From Acidimicrobiaceae bacterium (GTDB taxonomy: Bacteria > Actinomycetota > Acidimicrobiia > Acidimicrobiales > Aldehydirespiratoraceae): 64,000 nt of DNA. The stretch is from NCBI GenBank assembly GCA_009843915.1, contig VYCM01000037.1, positions 1 through 64,000 of the forward strand, given 5' to 3'. The translations under genes and the position numbers were made by a program. The notes below the pieces were generated by a model. It worked only from the letters and a program-made list of their open reading frames with translations, did no database searches and was not told the DNA's origin. Positions 26,581 through 36,694 of this stretch are shown here, in pieces (within the stretch, counting starts at the first letter, position 1; the number at the start of each line of letters is the position of its first letter).

Positions 26581-27573
26581 GTGTCCTCGGTTCCGACGGT
26601 TGACATCTCCGGCGCGCTGGCCGGCGATCCGGGCGGGATGGAGGCCGCGGCCCTAGCGGTCGACGACGCCTGCGTGACCAGCGGCTTCTTCGTGGTCAGG
26701 GGGCATGGTGTGCCATCGGCCCTGGTGGACGAGACCATGGGCATGGCCCGAAAATTCTTCCGGCTTCCATACGAGGAGAAGCAGAGGGTGGCGCCGCCCG
26801 ACTTCGAGGATTATCGAGGCTTCCTGGGCCTCGACACCACCTCGCTGGCGGCTACCCTGGGCGACGACGAGACCCCACCCGATCTGTGCGAGTCGTTCAA
26901 TGTGGGTCGCTTCGACGATCTTGAGATCCGCGCTCGGGCCTACGTCCCCGGCGCCGAGGCCACGTTCTGCCCCAATCGATGGCCGGACGAGCCCTCGGGG
27001 CTTCGGCCGCTCTTCGAGCGCTACTACGCGGTCATGGAGCGGCTCTGCATGCGAATGCTGCCGATCTTCGCCCGGGCGCTCGACCTGCCCGATGAGTGGT
27101 TCGAAGACAAGGTACGGGACCACACCGCGCTGCTGCTGTTCAACTGGTACCCGCCGGTGGCGGGAGCGACCCGTCCGGGCCAGCTGCGCCGCGGCGCTCA
27201 CACCGACTACGGCGCCTTCACCGTTGTAGCGGCCGAGCAGATACCAGGCTTGCAGATCCGAGCCAATGGCGACTGGGCCGACGTGCCGATGGTCCCCGGC
27301 GGCTTCGTGGTGAATCTGGGCGATCTGATGGCTCGCTGGACGAACGACCGCTGGGTTTCGACACTGCACCGGGTGGTCATCCCCGACGGCGGCGACCGGG
27401 GCAGGGACCGGATGTCGGTGCCGTTCTTCTTCCAGCCGTCGTACCGGGCCGTCATCGAGACCATCCCGACCACCATCACGCCGGAGCGTCCCGCCCGCTA
27501 CGAGCCGGTTGTGTCCGGCGAGTGGATCGCGGCCAAGTCGGCGTCGATGCTGGAGGACGACCAGGATTCCTGA
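26581..27573 (+). CDS. Isopenicillin N synthase-like 2OG-Fe(II) oxygenase
   Basis: VPTVDISGAL..., GFFVVRGHGVPSALVDE, HTDYGAFTVVAAEQIPGLQI, STLHRVVIP; GTG start. Confidence 0.87.
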   Translation: MSSVPTVDISGALAGDPGGMEAAALAVDDACVTSGFFVVRGHGVPSALVDETMGMARKFFRLPYEEKQRVAPPDFEDYRGFLGLDTTSLAATLGDDETPPDLCESFNVGRFDDLEIRARAYVPGAEATFCPNRWPDEPSGLRPLFERYYAVMERLCMRMLPIFARALDLPDEWFEDKVRDHTALLLFNWYPPVAGATRPGQLRRGAHTDYGAFTVVAAEQIPGLQIRANGDWADVPMVPGGFVVNLGDLMARWTNDRWVSTLHRVVIPDGGDRGRDRMSVPFFFQPSYRAVIETIPTTITPERPARYEPVVSGEWIAAKSASMLEDDQDS

Positions 27574-28216
27574 GGGGCGCGGCCGTTGGGCCTTCGTGCT
27601 GCTCGCTGCCGTCATCATGGCTCTGGGCGCTCTCGGGGTCTTGGCCCTCGGGACCGCCGCCCTGCTGGATCTCGGTCCGTTCGCCCCCACCGATCCGGCG
27701 GGACTGGAGGTGGCTGACAAGCTCGGGGACTGCCGTGAGGCCCGCCTCGACAGGGGAGAGGGCTGCGACGAAGGCGCCGACGTCGCAGCAATCAACCTCT
27801 CGCTGTCGGGCGAAGACGCACTCGTTGTCGAACTGCAGCTCTCCGAGACACCGAGCCCCGGTCCTTCGCTGGCATGGACGGCGGAGTTCTACGCCGACGC
27901 CGCCAACGGCCACACGGAGGGCGGGGTCATCTGCCGGCTGTCCAATGTCACCGACGGCGGCCGAGCGGGTCCGGAGGTCGACTCCCGTGCTCTGGATCCG
28001 AACACCGTCCCCAGACAGCTCGTTGACGACCGCGCCTGCGAGGGTCGCCTCGACGGATCAGTGGCCCGGTTCTCCATCGACGTCTCCGGTCAGCCCGACG
28101 ATGCGCAGTTCCGGCTCATCGGGCTAGTCCGGGTCGAGCATCCCGGCGACGACACCCGGCCAGGCTCCGAGGACGACTTCCTGGTGCGGGCGTCCCTGGC
28201 CGATCTCCGAGGCTGA
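27509..28216 (+). CDS. Hypothetical membrane-anchored protein (start uncertain, possibly near 27596)
   Basis: Hydrophobic segment WAFVLLAAVIMALGALGVLALGTAALL followed by a polar extracytoplasmic domain. Confidence 0.5.
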   Translation: MCPASGSRPSRRRCWRTTRIPEGRGRWAFVLLAAVIMALGALGVLALGTAALLDLGPFAPTDPAGLEVADKLGDCREARLDRGEGCDEGADVAAINLSLSGEDALVVELQLSETPSPGPSLAWTAEFYADAANGHTEGGVICRLSNVTDGGRAGPEVDSRALDPNTVPRQLVDDRACEGRLDGSVARFSIDVSGQPDDAQFRLIGLVRVEHPGDDTRPGSEDDFLVRASLADLRG

Positions 28217-28251
28217 GAAGCGGGCGCCGGACGGTCGGTAGGGTGCGAGCC

Positions 28252-29205
28252 ATGGGTCTGATCGAGCCGGCCTCTCACCTGAGCGAAGAGGCCCAGCAGT
28301 TCCTGGCCGACTTCGTGGCGCTGCCGCCGCTCGATCCGACCGACCTGGAAGCGGTCGAGACTGCCCGCCGGATGTCCCTCGCCAACTGGGTCTCCCTCAA
28401 CGAGGGACTCGAGGGGCCGTGGATCAGCCGGCCCTCGACAATCGCCGGCGTGCCGGTAGTGACCTTCGCGGCCGACGAGCAGGCTCTCGGTGCCGAGCAG
28501 GTCATGGTGCACCTGCACGGCGGTGCGTTCGTCCTCGGCTCGCCGACCGCCAGCGCCGCGCTAGCTGTGGGCGTGGCCCAGCGCACCGGCGTGCCCGTCG
28601 TGTCGGTGGACTACCGCCTAGCTCCCGAGCACCGGTGCCCGGCCGGGCTCACCGACATCGTGAACGTCTGCCTCGAGGTGCTGGCTTCGCGCCGGCTCGC
28701 GGCCATCTACGGCGAGTCAGCCGGCGCGAACCTGAGCCTGGCCGCGGCCGTCTCTCTGCGTGACCGCGGCGCGATGCTGCCCGACCGGCTCGGCCTGCTG
28801 TCTCCGTGGGTCGATCTCACTTGCTCGGGCGACACGTACCGGACGCTGTCGTCGACCGATCCCGTCCTGGGAACCCTCGACCCGCCCGCGTTCGCGGCCG
28901 TGTATGCGGGCCGGGACGCGGCCAGCCCGGAGGCCTCTCCTTTGTTCGCCGACCTGGCCGGACTCCCGCCTGCTCTGATCCAGACGGGCAGTCGCGAGCT
29001 CCTGCTGTCGGACTCGTGTCGGCTCGAGGCCGTGTTGCGCCGCGCCGGGGTCCCGGTCGAGTTGTCGGTGTGGGACGGCCTGTGGCACGGCTGGCAACTG
29101 CGACACCACCTCGCTGAGGCGAGAGAGGCTCTGGACGAACTCGCTGTCTTCCTGACGGGGTCACGCTCGCAGTTGCCACCAAAGCGTGCGATTGATAGTC
29201 AATAG
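28252..29205 (+). CDS. Alpha/beta hydrolase, HSL-like esterase family
   Basis: VHLHGGAFVLGSPTASAALAVGVAQRTGVPVVSVDYRLAPEHRCPAGL; GESAGANLSLAAAV. Confidence 0.87.
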   Translation: MGLIEPASHLSEEAQQFLADFVALPPLDPTDLEAVETARRMSLANWVSLNEGLEGPWISRPSTIAGVPVVTFAADEQALGAEQVMVHLHGGAFVLGSPTASAALAVGVAQRTGVPVVSVDYRLAPEHRCPAGLTDIVNVCLEVLASRRLAAIYGESAGANLSLAAAVSLRDRGAMLPDRLGLLSPWVDLTCSGDTYRTLSSTDPVLGTLDPPAFAAVYAGRDAASPEASPLFADLAGLPPALIQTGSRELLLSDSCRLEAVLRRAGVPVELSVWDGLWHGWQLRHHLAEAREALDELAVFLTGSRSQLPPKRAIDSQ

Positions 29206-29295
29206 TCGCGTATTCATTCTTGCGCTCCGACCTACCGACGGGAGAGTCGTCATGCGGACTTCTCATCCGGGTGGTCAGGACGATATGGAGGGCCG

Positions 29296-30594
29296 ATGGC
29301 CGAGACACTGAAGGAAGCCGCCTCGAAGGGCGCCCACGGAGCGGACCCAGCGCTGGCGGAACGGGTCAATGCGCTGATCTCTGAGATCACCGAGCGGGGC
29401 GAGCAAGCCGTGCGGGAGATGTCGAGGACCTTCGACGACTGGGCGCCGGACGAGTTCCGCTTGAGCGCCGAGCAGGTCGACGACATCGTGGGCTCCGTCG
29501 ATGCCGGCACCCTGGAGGACATCCGCTTCGCGCAGGCCCAGATCCGCAACTTCGCCCAGGTGCAGCTCGACTCGCTGCACGGTGTCGAGGTGGAGACGCT
29601 GCCCGGCGTGACGCTGGGCCACAAGCACATCCCGGTCTCCTCGGTGGGCGCATACGTCCCGGGAGGCCGGTATCCGATGGTGGCGTCGGCCCACATGAGC
29701 GTGTTGACGGCCAAGGTCGCCGGTGTTCCGAGGGTGGCCGCCTGCACCCCGCCGATCAGCGGCAGGATCCCGGCTGAGACCGTCGCCGCGATGCATCTCG
29801 CGGGCGCGGACGAGATTTACCTGCTCGGCGGTGTGCAGGCGGTGGCGTCGCTGGCGCTGGGAACCGAGTTCGTCGACCGGGTGGATGTGCTGGTTGGGCC
29901 CGGCAACGCATTCGTGGCCGAGGCCAAGCGCCAGCTCTACGGCCGGGTGGGTATCGACCTGCTGGCCGGCCCGACCGAGACCCTCCTGCTGGCGGACGAC
30001 ACCGTCGACGGCGAGATGTGCGCCACCGACCTGCTGGGCCAGGCGGAGCACGGTCCGACCTCGCCCGCAGTCCTGCTCACTACGTCTCGCCGGCTCGGCC
30101 AGGACACCCTGGCGGAGGTGCACCGCCAGCTGGAGACCCTTCCGACCGCGGACGTGGCTTCGGTGGCGTGGGAGGACTACGGCCGGATCATCGTGTGCGA
30201 CGACAACGCCGAGATGCTTGCCCTCGCCAACGAGCTGGCGTTCGAGCATGTGCAAGTGATGACCGGCGACGACGACTTCTTCCTCGACGGCCTCACGAAC
30301 TACGGCGCGCTGTTCCTGGGGCCGATGACCAACGTCTCCTACGGCGACAAGGTCATCGGCACCAACCACACCCTTCCCACTCAGGGCGCGGCCCGCTACA
30401 CGGGCGGCCTGTGGGTCGGGAAGTTCCTCAAGACGGTGACCTACCAGCGCGTCACCGACCCGGCGTCGAGCGCCCTCATCGGGGAGTACTGCAGCCGGCT
30501 GTGTGCCATCGAGAACTTCGCGGGCCACAAGGCGCAGGCCGACATCCGGGTTCGCCGCTTCGGCGGAGCGCCGGTGCTCAGCGGCGCCAGCTAG
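29296..30594 (+). CDS. Histidinol dehydrogenase-superfamily enzyme, HpsN (sulfopropanediol dehydrogenase)-like
   Basis: [102 protein letters not shown]; no other his genes nearby. Confidence 0.75.
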   Translation: MAETLKEAASKGAHGADPALAERVNALISEITERGEQAVREMSRTFDDWAPDEFRLSAEQVDDIVGSVDAGTLEDIRFAQAQIRNFAQVQLDSLHGVEVETLPGVTLGHKHIPVSSVGAYVPGGRYPMVASAHMSVLTAKVAGVPRVAACTPPISGRIPAETVAAMHLAGADEIYLLGGVQAVASLALGTEFVDRVDVLVGPGNAFVAEAKRQLYGRVGIDLLAGPTETLLLADDTVDGEMCATDLLGQAEHGPTSPAVLLTTSRRLGQDTLAEVHRQLETLPTADVASVAWEDYGRIIVCDDNAEMLALANELAFEHVQVMTGDDDFFLDGLTNYGALFLGPMTNVSYGDKVIGTNHTLPTQGAARYTGGLWVGKFLKTVTYQRVTDPASSALIGEYCSRLCAIENFAGHKAQADIRVRRFGGAPVLSGAS

Positions 30595-30602
30595 GGGTCG
30601 AA

Positions 30603-31340
30603 GTGGGAACGGCTGTCGTTACGGGCGCCAGCGGCGGGATCGGTTCCGCGGTCGCCGGGCGCCTGGCATCCGACGGTCTGACCGTCGTCGCGGGCTACCA
30701 CTCAGCCCGCGAACGCGCCGAGAGTCTGGTAGCAGGCCTTGTGGGCGGCGGGCACCGCGCCATGAGGATCTCGGTGCTGGAACCCGACTCGCTCGAAGCG
30801 CTCGCCGACTACGTCTCCTCCCGGTGGGGCTGCCTCGACGTGCTCGTCAACTGTGCCGGCGTCACCGAGCCCGTGCCCCACGACGATCTCGACACCCTCT
30901 CCGACGATCTGATCGATCGCATCTTCGCAACCAACTGGCGAGGTCCCTTCGCGACCATACGAGCGCTGCGCAGCCTGCTCGAGGAGGCCGACCGTCCGGT
31001 TGTGGTCAACATCTCGTCGGTCTCGGCCGTGACCGGGCAGGGTTCCAATGTCGCCTATTGCGCGTCCAAGGCCGCGCTGGACAGCATGACCCGGTCGCTG
31101 GCCCGGGCTCTCGCCCCGCGGGTTCGGGTGGTCTCGGTGTCTCCGGGCTGGGTGCCCGGCGAGTACGCCGACCGCATGCCCGCAGCCGTGCTCGAGTCTC
31201 AGCGGGACGAAACCCCGCTGGCCCGGCTGGCGACACCCGACGACGTCGCAGCCGCGGTGAGTGCGGCTGTCGACCACCTGCTGTTCACGACCGGCTCGGT
31301 GATCGCGGTCGATGGCGGCCGGCCGCTGGGAACGGTCTGA
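30603..31340 (+). CDS. Short-chain dehydrogenase/reductase
   Basis: GTAVVTGASGGIGSAVAGRLA; ISSVSAVTGQGSNVAYCASKAALDSMTRSLA; GTG start. Confidence 0.85.
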   Translation: MGTAVVTGASGGIGSAVAGRLASDGLTVVAGYHSARERAESLVAGLVGGGHRAMRISVLEPDSLEALADYVSSRWGCLDVLVNCAGVTEPVPHDDLDTLSDDLIDRIFATNWRGPFATIRALRSLLEEADRPVVVNISSVSAVTGQGSNVAYCASKAALDSMTRSLARALAPRVRVVSVSPGWVPGEYADRMPAAVLESQRDETPLARLATPDDVAAAVSAAVDHLLFTTGSVIAVDGGRPLGTV

Positions 31341-31431
31341 GTAGAGCATCGGAAACGGCGATCCGGCCGCCGTTCCTGGCTGCCAGAGAGTTCGGAGTCA
31401 TCGGTGCGGGCTTGTACCCGTCTGCGAAAAT

Positions 31432-31441
31432 CTGTATACAG
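31432..31441. promoter_or_regulatory. Perfect 10-bp palindrome CTGTATACAG upstream of the sugar SBP gene
   Basis: ctgtatacag read directly, about 80 bp before the SBP start. Confidence 0.4.
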
Positions 31442-31521
31442 TCGCGGGTTGGTCCGAGCCTCCGGTCCGCATCCTGACGGGCCATGCCCGTCGCAAAACG
31501 ACAGTCCCAAGGAGGGCACAC

Positions 31522-32823
31522 ATGAGAATCGTTTCTCACTCTCGAACACTCGGGATCCTGGGGGTGATCCTGGCGTTCATGCTGGTCTCGGCCGCCTGCA
31601 GCGGCGACAGCGGCGACGGTGACACCACGGCCGGTCCGGTGGTTCTCGACGTGCTGGCCGAGGCCGGCGACGAGGCCACCCTTGAACTCGCCACGGCGCA
31701 GTTCACCGAGATGTATCCCCATGTGAGCTTCAACATCACGCTGCGCGCCTTCGACGACTACATGCAGATCGCGCCGGGGATACTCTCCAGCGACGATCCG
31801 CCCGACATCGCCCACGGCAATCAGGGCTACACGATCGACGGCCTGCTCGTGCAGGGCGGCTTGATCCTGCCGCTCGACGACTATGCGGCGCAGTACGGCT
31901 GGGTCGAGGCGTTCGGCGACGGCACGCTCGACCAGTACCGGTTCACCGAGGACGGCACCGACTTCGGCAACGGGATCCTCTGGGGCATCAACGGCGTCGC
32001 CGAGTTCGTGGGCGTCTACTACAACAAGGAGAAGCTGGCGGCTCTCGGCGGGTTGCCATCGACGTTCGAGGAGTTCGACGCCCTGCTCGCGGCCGCCAAG
32101 GCGGCAGGCGAGGTGCCGATCCAGCTCGGCAATGCCGAGGGCTGGCCCGCGCTTCACGTATACGGCATGGTCGAGGCCGCCTACCGGCCCGCGGCGGAGA
32201 TCCGCGACTGGGTCTTCGGCGAGCCGGGAGCGACCGTCGTGACCGACACAGAGCGGCAGGCCGCCGCCAAGTTCGAGGAGTGGCGCGACAACGGCTACTT
32301 CCCCGAAGGCGTCAACGGCATCGCCTACGACGACTCGGTGGCCAACTTCATCGCGGGCGAGGGCGTGTTCATGATCGCCGGCAACTGGAACACGGCCACC
32401 CTCGACGAGGGGATGGGCGCCAACGCCGGCTACTTCGCCATGCCGGTCGGCCCCAGCGGGATTGTCGGCGGCACTGCGGCGCTGGCCCTTCCGTGGCACA
32501 TCACCACCAGCGCCGAGGATCCCGACTTGGCGGCGGAGTTCATCAACCTGCTCGTCAGCGAGGAGTTCGCGGATGATCTGGCGTCGGTGGGCCGTGTCGC
32601 CGCGAGGTCGTCGGACACCGAGATCGAGGGCCTGCTAGCCGAGGTGACCGCGGGCGCCGCCGCCGTGATCGCGGACGAGGGCGTCACGCTGTACGCCGAC
32701 TGGGCCACGCCGACGATGTTCGACACGCTCACATCGAAGACCCAGGAGCTCCTCGGCGGCCAGATCGACGGCGAGCAGTTCCTCAACGACGTGCAAGCCG
32801 ACTGGGACGCCGCCAACGGCTAG
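31522..32823 (+). CDS. Sugar ABC transporter extracellular solute-binding lipoprotein
   Basis: Lipobox VSAACSGD; ATLELATAQFTEMYPHVSFNITLRAFDDYMQ...; followed by two CUT1-like permeases. Confidence 0.87.
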   Translation: MRIVSHSRTLGILGVILAFMLVSAACSGDSGDGDTTAGPVVLDVLAEAGDEATLELATAQFTEMYPHVSFNITLRAFDDYMQIAPGILSSDDPPDIAHGNQGYTIDGLLVQGGLILPLDDYAAQYGWVEAFGDGTLDQYRFTEDGTDFGNGILWGINGVAEFVGVYYNKEKLAALGGLPSTFEEFDALLAAAKAAGEVPIQLGNAEGWPALHVYGMVEAAYRPAAEIRDWVFGEPGATVVTDTERQAAAKFEEWRDNGYFPEGVNGIAYDDSVANFIAGEGVFMIAGNWNTATLDEGMGANAGYFAMPVGPSGIVGGTAALALPWHITTSAEDPDLAAEFINLLVSEEFADDLASVGRVAARSSDTEIEGLLAEVTAGAAAVIADEGVTLYADWATPTMFDTLTSKTQELLGGQIDGEQFLNDVQADWDAANG

Positions 32824-32914
32824 CCCCTACTGACCCCGGCCGGGCCCCACTGCGTATCGCCTTGAAGGCGCGGAGCAGTCGGGGCTCGGCCAGCGGCCCC
32901 TGCGGCCACCTCAG

Positions 32915-33832
32915 TTGAGCCGTCCAGGCCGTCCGGCCCGACCAGCCCGTCGCGGTCCGTCGGGGCGCGTCCAGCCGGTGGCGTACCTGTACCTGCTGCC
33001 GGCGTTCGCCTTCTTCGCGGTGTTCGCGGTGGCGCCGCTGGCCCACGCGTTCAAGCTGTCGTTCTACGAGTGGAACGGCATCACCGATCAGGTGTGGGTG
33101 GGCCTCGACAACTACGTCACCGTGTTCACCGATCCGAAGGTGCGCGCCGCGCTGTGGAACTCCGTCCTCCTGATCGTCTTCTACGCGGTGCTGCCGATCT
33201 GCATTGCGCTGGTGGTGGTCGGGCTGATGGCGAGGGTCCGGATCCGGGGCCGAACGGCGTTCAGGGCGGTGCTGTTCGTGCCGACGATCCTGCCGCTGAC
33301 CGTGGTTGCTGTGGCGTGGCGCTGGGTGTACGCGCCCGATGGGCCGCTGAACTTCGGCCTCGACCTGATCGGCCTGGACTTCGTCAGCCGGGCCTGGCTG
33401 GGCGACTTCACCTTCGCGCTGCCGTCGCTGGGCATGGTCGGCACCTGGGTGACCTTCGGCCTGGTGTTCGTGCTGTTCGCTGCGGGCGTTCAGAAGATCC
33501 CGCCGGAGCTCTACGAGTCGGCCCGCCTCGACGGCGCCAATATGGTCCGCGAGTTTTTCGCGGTGACGCTGCCGGCGCTGCGCGGCGAGATCACCGTGGC
33601 GCTGATCCTCACCGTCACCGCGGCGTTGCGCAACTTCGACCTCGTATTCGTGATGACCCGCGGCGGCCCCGGCACCAACACCGAGGTCCCGTCGATGTTC
33701 ATCTACCGCTCGGTGTTCCAGATCCGCTCGATCGGCCTCGGGGCGGCCATCGGGGTGATCCTGATGCTGGAGCTGCTGGCGGTGAACCTGGCCGTACTGT
33801 GGTACCGCCGCCGCGGCGACCTCTCCGCATGA
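32915..33832 (+). CDS. Sugar ABC transporter permease (MalF-like)
   Basis: YLYLLPAFAFFAVFAVAPLAHAFKLSFYEWNG...; ELYESARLDGANMVREFFAVTLPAL; TTG start. Confidence 0.87.
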   Translation: MSRPGRPARPARRGPSGRVQPVAYLYLLPAFAFFAVFAVAPLAHAFKLSFYEWNGITDQVWVGLDNYVTVFTDPKVRAALWNSVLLIVFYAVLPICIALVVVGLMARVRIRGRTAFRAVLFVPTILPLTVVAVAWRWVYAPDGPLNFGLDLIGLDFVSRAWLGDFTFALPSLGMVGTWVTFGLVFVLFAAGVQKIPPELYESARLDGANMVREFFAVTLPALRGEITVALILTVTAALRNFDLVFVMTRGGPGTNTEVPSMFIYRSVFQIRSIGLGAAIGVILMLELLAVNLAVLWYRRRGDLSA

Positions 33833-33896
33833 GCCCGCTGGTCGCAGGCCGGGCGGCCGACGCGGGCCGGGGCAGGGCGGCCGAGGGGCGGCTGCT

Positions 33897-34730
33897 GTGA
33901 TCGAGAGCCGCCACGAGCGCCGCTTCGTGCACCTGGTGCTGCTCGGCGCCAGCGTGATCGCGCTCTACCCGTTCGTGTCGATCCTGCTGCTGGCGCTGAA
34001 CCCGCCCGGCAAGCGCGTCAGCGGGTTCACCATCCCGAGCACGATCTCGTTCGAGAACTTCACGCTGGCGTGGCAGCGAGGCGGCTTCGCGCAGGCGCTG
34101 TTCTCGAGCGCGGTGGTCGCCATCACCGTCGTCACCGCGAGCGTGGCCTTCTCGATTCTGGCGGGCTACGCGTTCGCAACGATGCGCTTCCCGCTGCGCA
34201 ACACGCTGTTCGTGATCCTGCTCGCTGGGCTGATGCTGCCCTACGAGGCGCTGATCGTCCCGCTGTACTTCGACTTCAGGTCGCTCGGCCTGCTCGACTC
34301 GCGCTGGGCCGTGATCCTGCCGCAGATCGGCTTCAGCGTGTCGTTCGGCACGTTCTGGATGCGCACTGCGTTCTGGGCCCAGTCGGGCGGCTCGCTGGTG
34401 GAGGCAGCCGAACTTGACGGCGCCAACACCTGGGACATCCTGAGACGGGTGCTGCTGCCGGTCAGCGGCCCGGCAATCATGTCGCTGTCGGCGCTGCTGT
34501 TCCTGTTCGCGTGGAACGACTTCCTGCTCGCGCTGGTGCTGCTGCCCCAGAACGAGGCGGCGCAGACAGCCCCGCTGGCGCTGTCGTTCTTCGCGGGGCT
34601 GCGACGCGGCGGCGAGCCGTCGACGATCGCGGCGGCGGCGCTGCTGGTGGCGTTCCCGGTGCTGATCGTCTACATCGTGATGCAGCGGCGGTTCATCCAG
34701 GGCATCACAACGGGAGCCACCAAGGGATGA
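33897..34730 (+). CDS. Sugar ABC transporter permease (MalG-like)
   Basis: SLVEAAELDGANTWDILRRVLLPVSGPA; QRRFIQGITTGATKG C-terminus. Confidence 0.88.
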   Translation: MIESRHERRFVHLVLLGASVIALYPFVSILLLALNPPGKRVSGFTIPSTISFENFTLAWQRGGFAQALFSSAVVAITVVTASVAFSILAGYAFATMRFPLRNTLFVILLAGLMLPYEALIVPLYFDFRSLGLLDSRWAVILPQIGFSVSFGTFWMRTAFWAQSGGSLVEAAELDGANTWDILRRVLLPVSGPAIMSLSALLFLFAWNDFLLALVLLPQNEAAQTAPLALSFFAGLRRGGEPSTIAAAALLVAFPVLIVYIVMQRRFIQGITTGATKG

Positions 34731-35524
34731 CGACCGGCCACAGACGCTTCGGCACGTCGCTAGAGCTCGGAGCGGCCGCGGCCGGCCAGATCGCGGCCGG
34801 GATCGTCGAGAGCCGAGCTGCGGGCCGCCCGTACCTGCTCGGGTGTCCCGGAGGGCGCACGCCCCAGCCCATCTACGCCGAACTGGGCCGGATCTGCGCC
34901 GCCGACGGCCTCGACTGCTCTGGGGTGGTGCTGGTGATGATGGACGACTACCTGGACCCCCACTCCGCGACGCCTGTGCCGGTCTCGAGCGATGTCCACA
35001 ACTCCTGCCGGCGCTTCGCGGAGCAGGAGATCCGCCTGGTGATCAACCAGGGCCTGGCGGCCTCACGTCGCGTGCCACCAGAGTCGGTGTGGTTCCCTGA
35101 TCCGCTCGACCCCCCGGCCTACGACCGGCGCATCGCGGACGCGGGAGGGGTCGAGGTGTTTATTGCGGCCAGTGGCGCGTCGGACGGCCACGTCGCCTTC
35201 TGCGGCCCGGGATCGGACCTCGACGGCGCCAGTGCCGTCGTGGAACTGGCCCCGACGACCCGGGCCGACAACGTCTTCACCTTCCCCGGCTTCGCCTCGG
35301 CGGACGAGGTCCCAACCCACGGCGTATCGGTCGGGTTGGGAACGATCCGCCGGCACTCGCGCTCGGTGTGGCTGGTGCTCCACGGAGCCGACAAGGCCGA
35401 GTCCCTGCTGCGGGTGCTGCGCACGGCAAGCCACGACCCGGCTTGGCCGGCGACGTTCATACACGAATGCCCGGGCGCGGTGATCTGGAGTGACGCGAGC
35501 GCCGAGAGGGGTGGGATGTCGTGA
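34727..35524 (+). CDS. NagB/6-phosphogluconolactonase-family protein
   Basis: YLLGCPGGRTPQPIYAEL, VLVMMDDYLDP, SDGHVAFCGPGSDLDG, HGVSVGLGTIRRHSRSVWLVLHGADKA. Confidence 0.75.
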   Translation: MTTGHRRFGTSLELGAAAAGQIAAGIVESRAAGRPYLLGCPGGRTPQPIYAELGRICAADGLDCSGVVLVMMDDYLDPHSATPVPVSSDVHNSCRRFAEQEIRLVINQGLAASRRVPPESVWFPDPLDPPAYDRRIADAGGVEVFIAASGASDGHVAFCGPGSDLDGASAVVELAPTTRADNVFTFPGFASADEVPTHGVSVGLGTIRRHSRSVWLVLHGADKAESLLRVLRTASHDPAWPATFIHECPGAVIWSDASAERGGMS

Positions 35525-36681
35525 GCGGCCCGACCGCGGCGGGAACGGGGCCTTCGGTGAAGGTGCGACTGGGGATCGTCGGGCTGGGCAGCGTGTTCGA
35601 GCCGTATGCGGCTCTGATCCGCGACTTGAAGTACTCCGGACGCGTCGAGGTGGTCGCCGCGTGCGACATCGTCGCCGGCCGTGCCCGCCGGGTTCGCGAC
35701 TTCCTGCACCAGGACACGGCCTTCAGCACCGACTACGCCGATGTCACCGAACGCGACGACGTGGATGCGGTGCTGGTGCTGACCGCCATGCCGAGCCACG
35801 GCGAGATCGCCGCGGCCGCCCTGGCCGCGGGCAAGCATGTGCTGGTGGAGAAGCCGATGTCGATCCACCTCGACGAGGCCGCCGAGCTGGTGGCCCAGGC
35901 CCGGACCTCGCCGGGCTTGCTGGTGTGCGCCCCCCACGTGGTGCTGAGTCCCACCTACCAGGCGCTGTGGAAGCGAGTCGTCGACGACGATGAGATCGGG
36001 ACGGTGCTCACCGCCAGGGCCCGCTACGGATGGTCGGGACCGACCTGGGGGCGGTGGTACTACGACACCGGTGGCGGCCCGCTGTTCGACCTGGGCGTCT
36101 ACAACATCACCTCGCTCACCGGCCTGATGGGGCCCGTGAAGCGGGTGACGGCACTGGCCGGCACCGCCATACCGCAGCGCGAGGTTGACGGCGAGGTGAT
36201 CGAGGTCAGCGACTTCGACAACTACCAGGTGCTGCTCGACTTCGGCGACGCCCGCTCCGCGGTGGTGACCACCGGCTTCACCATGCACGAGTACCGCTCG
36301 CCGGCCATCGAGCTGTACGGCACTACAGGCGTGGCCCAGATGTTGGGCGACGACTGGGCCCCGCAGGGATACGAGATCGTGCGGGCGGACACGGCCGGCT
36401 GGACCACCTACGCCGAGGTCGATCCGGCGTGGCCGTGGACCGCGGGGCTGAGACACCTCGTCGACTGCGTCATCGACTCTGAGAGGCTGCTGATCCGCCC
36501 CGAGCACGCCTACCACTGCCTGGAAGTGATGGTCAAGGCGCGGCTGGCCGCGGTCTCGGGCGAGACTCAAGCAGTGTCGAGCACGGTCGACCCGGTGCCG
36601 TACGATCCCGAAGCGATCTACGTCCAGCGCGGCGGAAAGGTGGGCCACGACTACCGGATCCGCCGCCACCGCGACGACTAG
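35521..36681 (+). CDS. Gfo/Idh/MocA-family oxidoreductase
   Basis: KVRLGIVGLGSVFEPYAALIRDL; VLVEKPMSIHLDEAAELVAQAR; GPTWGRWYYDTGGGPLFDLGVYNI. Confidence 0.88.
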   Translation: MSGPTAAGTGPSVKVRLGIVGLGSVFEPYAALIRDLKYSGRVEVVAACDIVAGRARRVRDFLHQDTAFSTDYADVTERDDVDAVLVLTAMPSHGEIAAAALAAGKHVLVEKPMSIHLDEAAELVAQARTSPGLLVCAPHVVLSPTYQALWKRVVDDDEIGTVLTARARYGWSGPTWGRWYYDTGGGPLFDLGVYNITSLTGLMGPVKRVTALAGTAIPQREVDGEVIEVSDFDNYQVLLDFGDARSAVVTTGFTMHEYRSPAIELYGTTGVAQMLGDDWAPQGYEIVRADTAGWTTYAEVDPAWPWTAGLRHLVDCVIDSERLLIRPEHAYHCLEVMVKARLAAVSGETQAVSSTVDPVPYDPEAIYVQRGGKVGHDYRIRRHRDD

Positions 36682-36694
36682 GGGGCCGAGCGGA

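Noticed and set aside
29191-29203. ATTGA-TAG-TCAAT inverted repeat upstream of the HpsN-like gene
   Set aside because: Short arms and AT-rich; no match to a regulator consensus I can name, so not reported as an operator.
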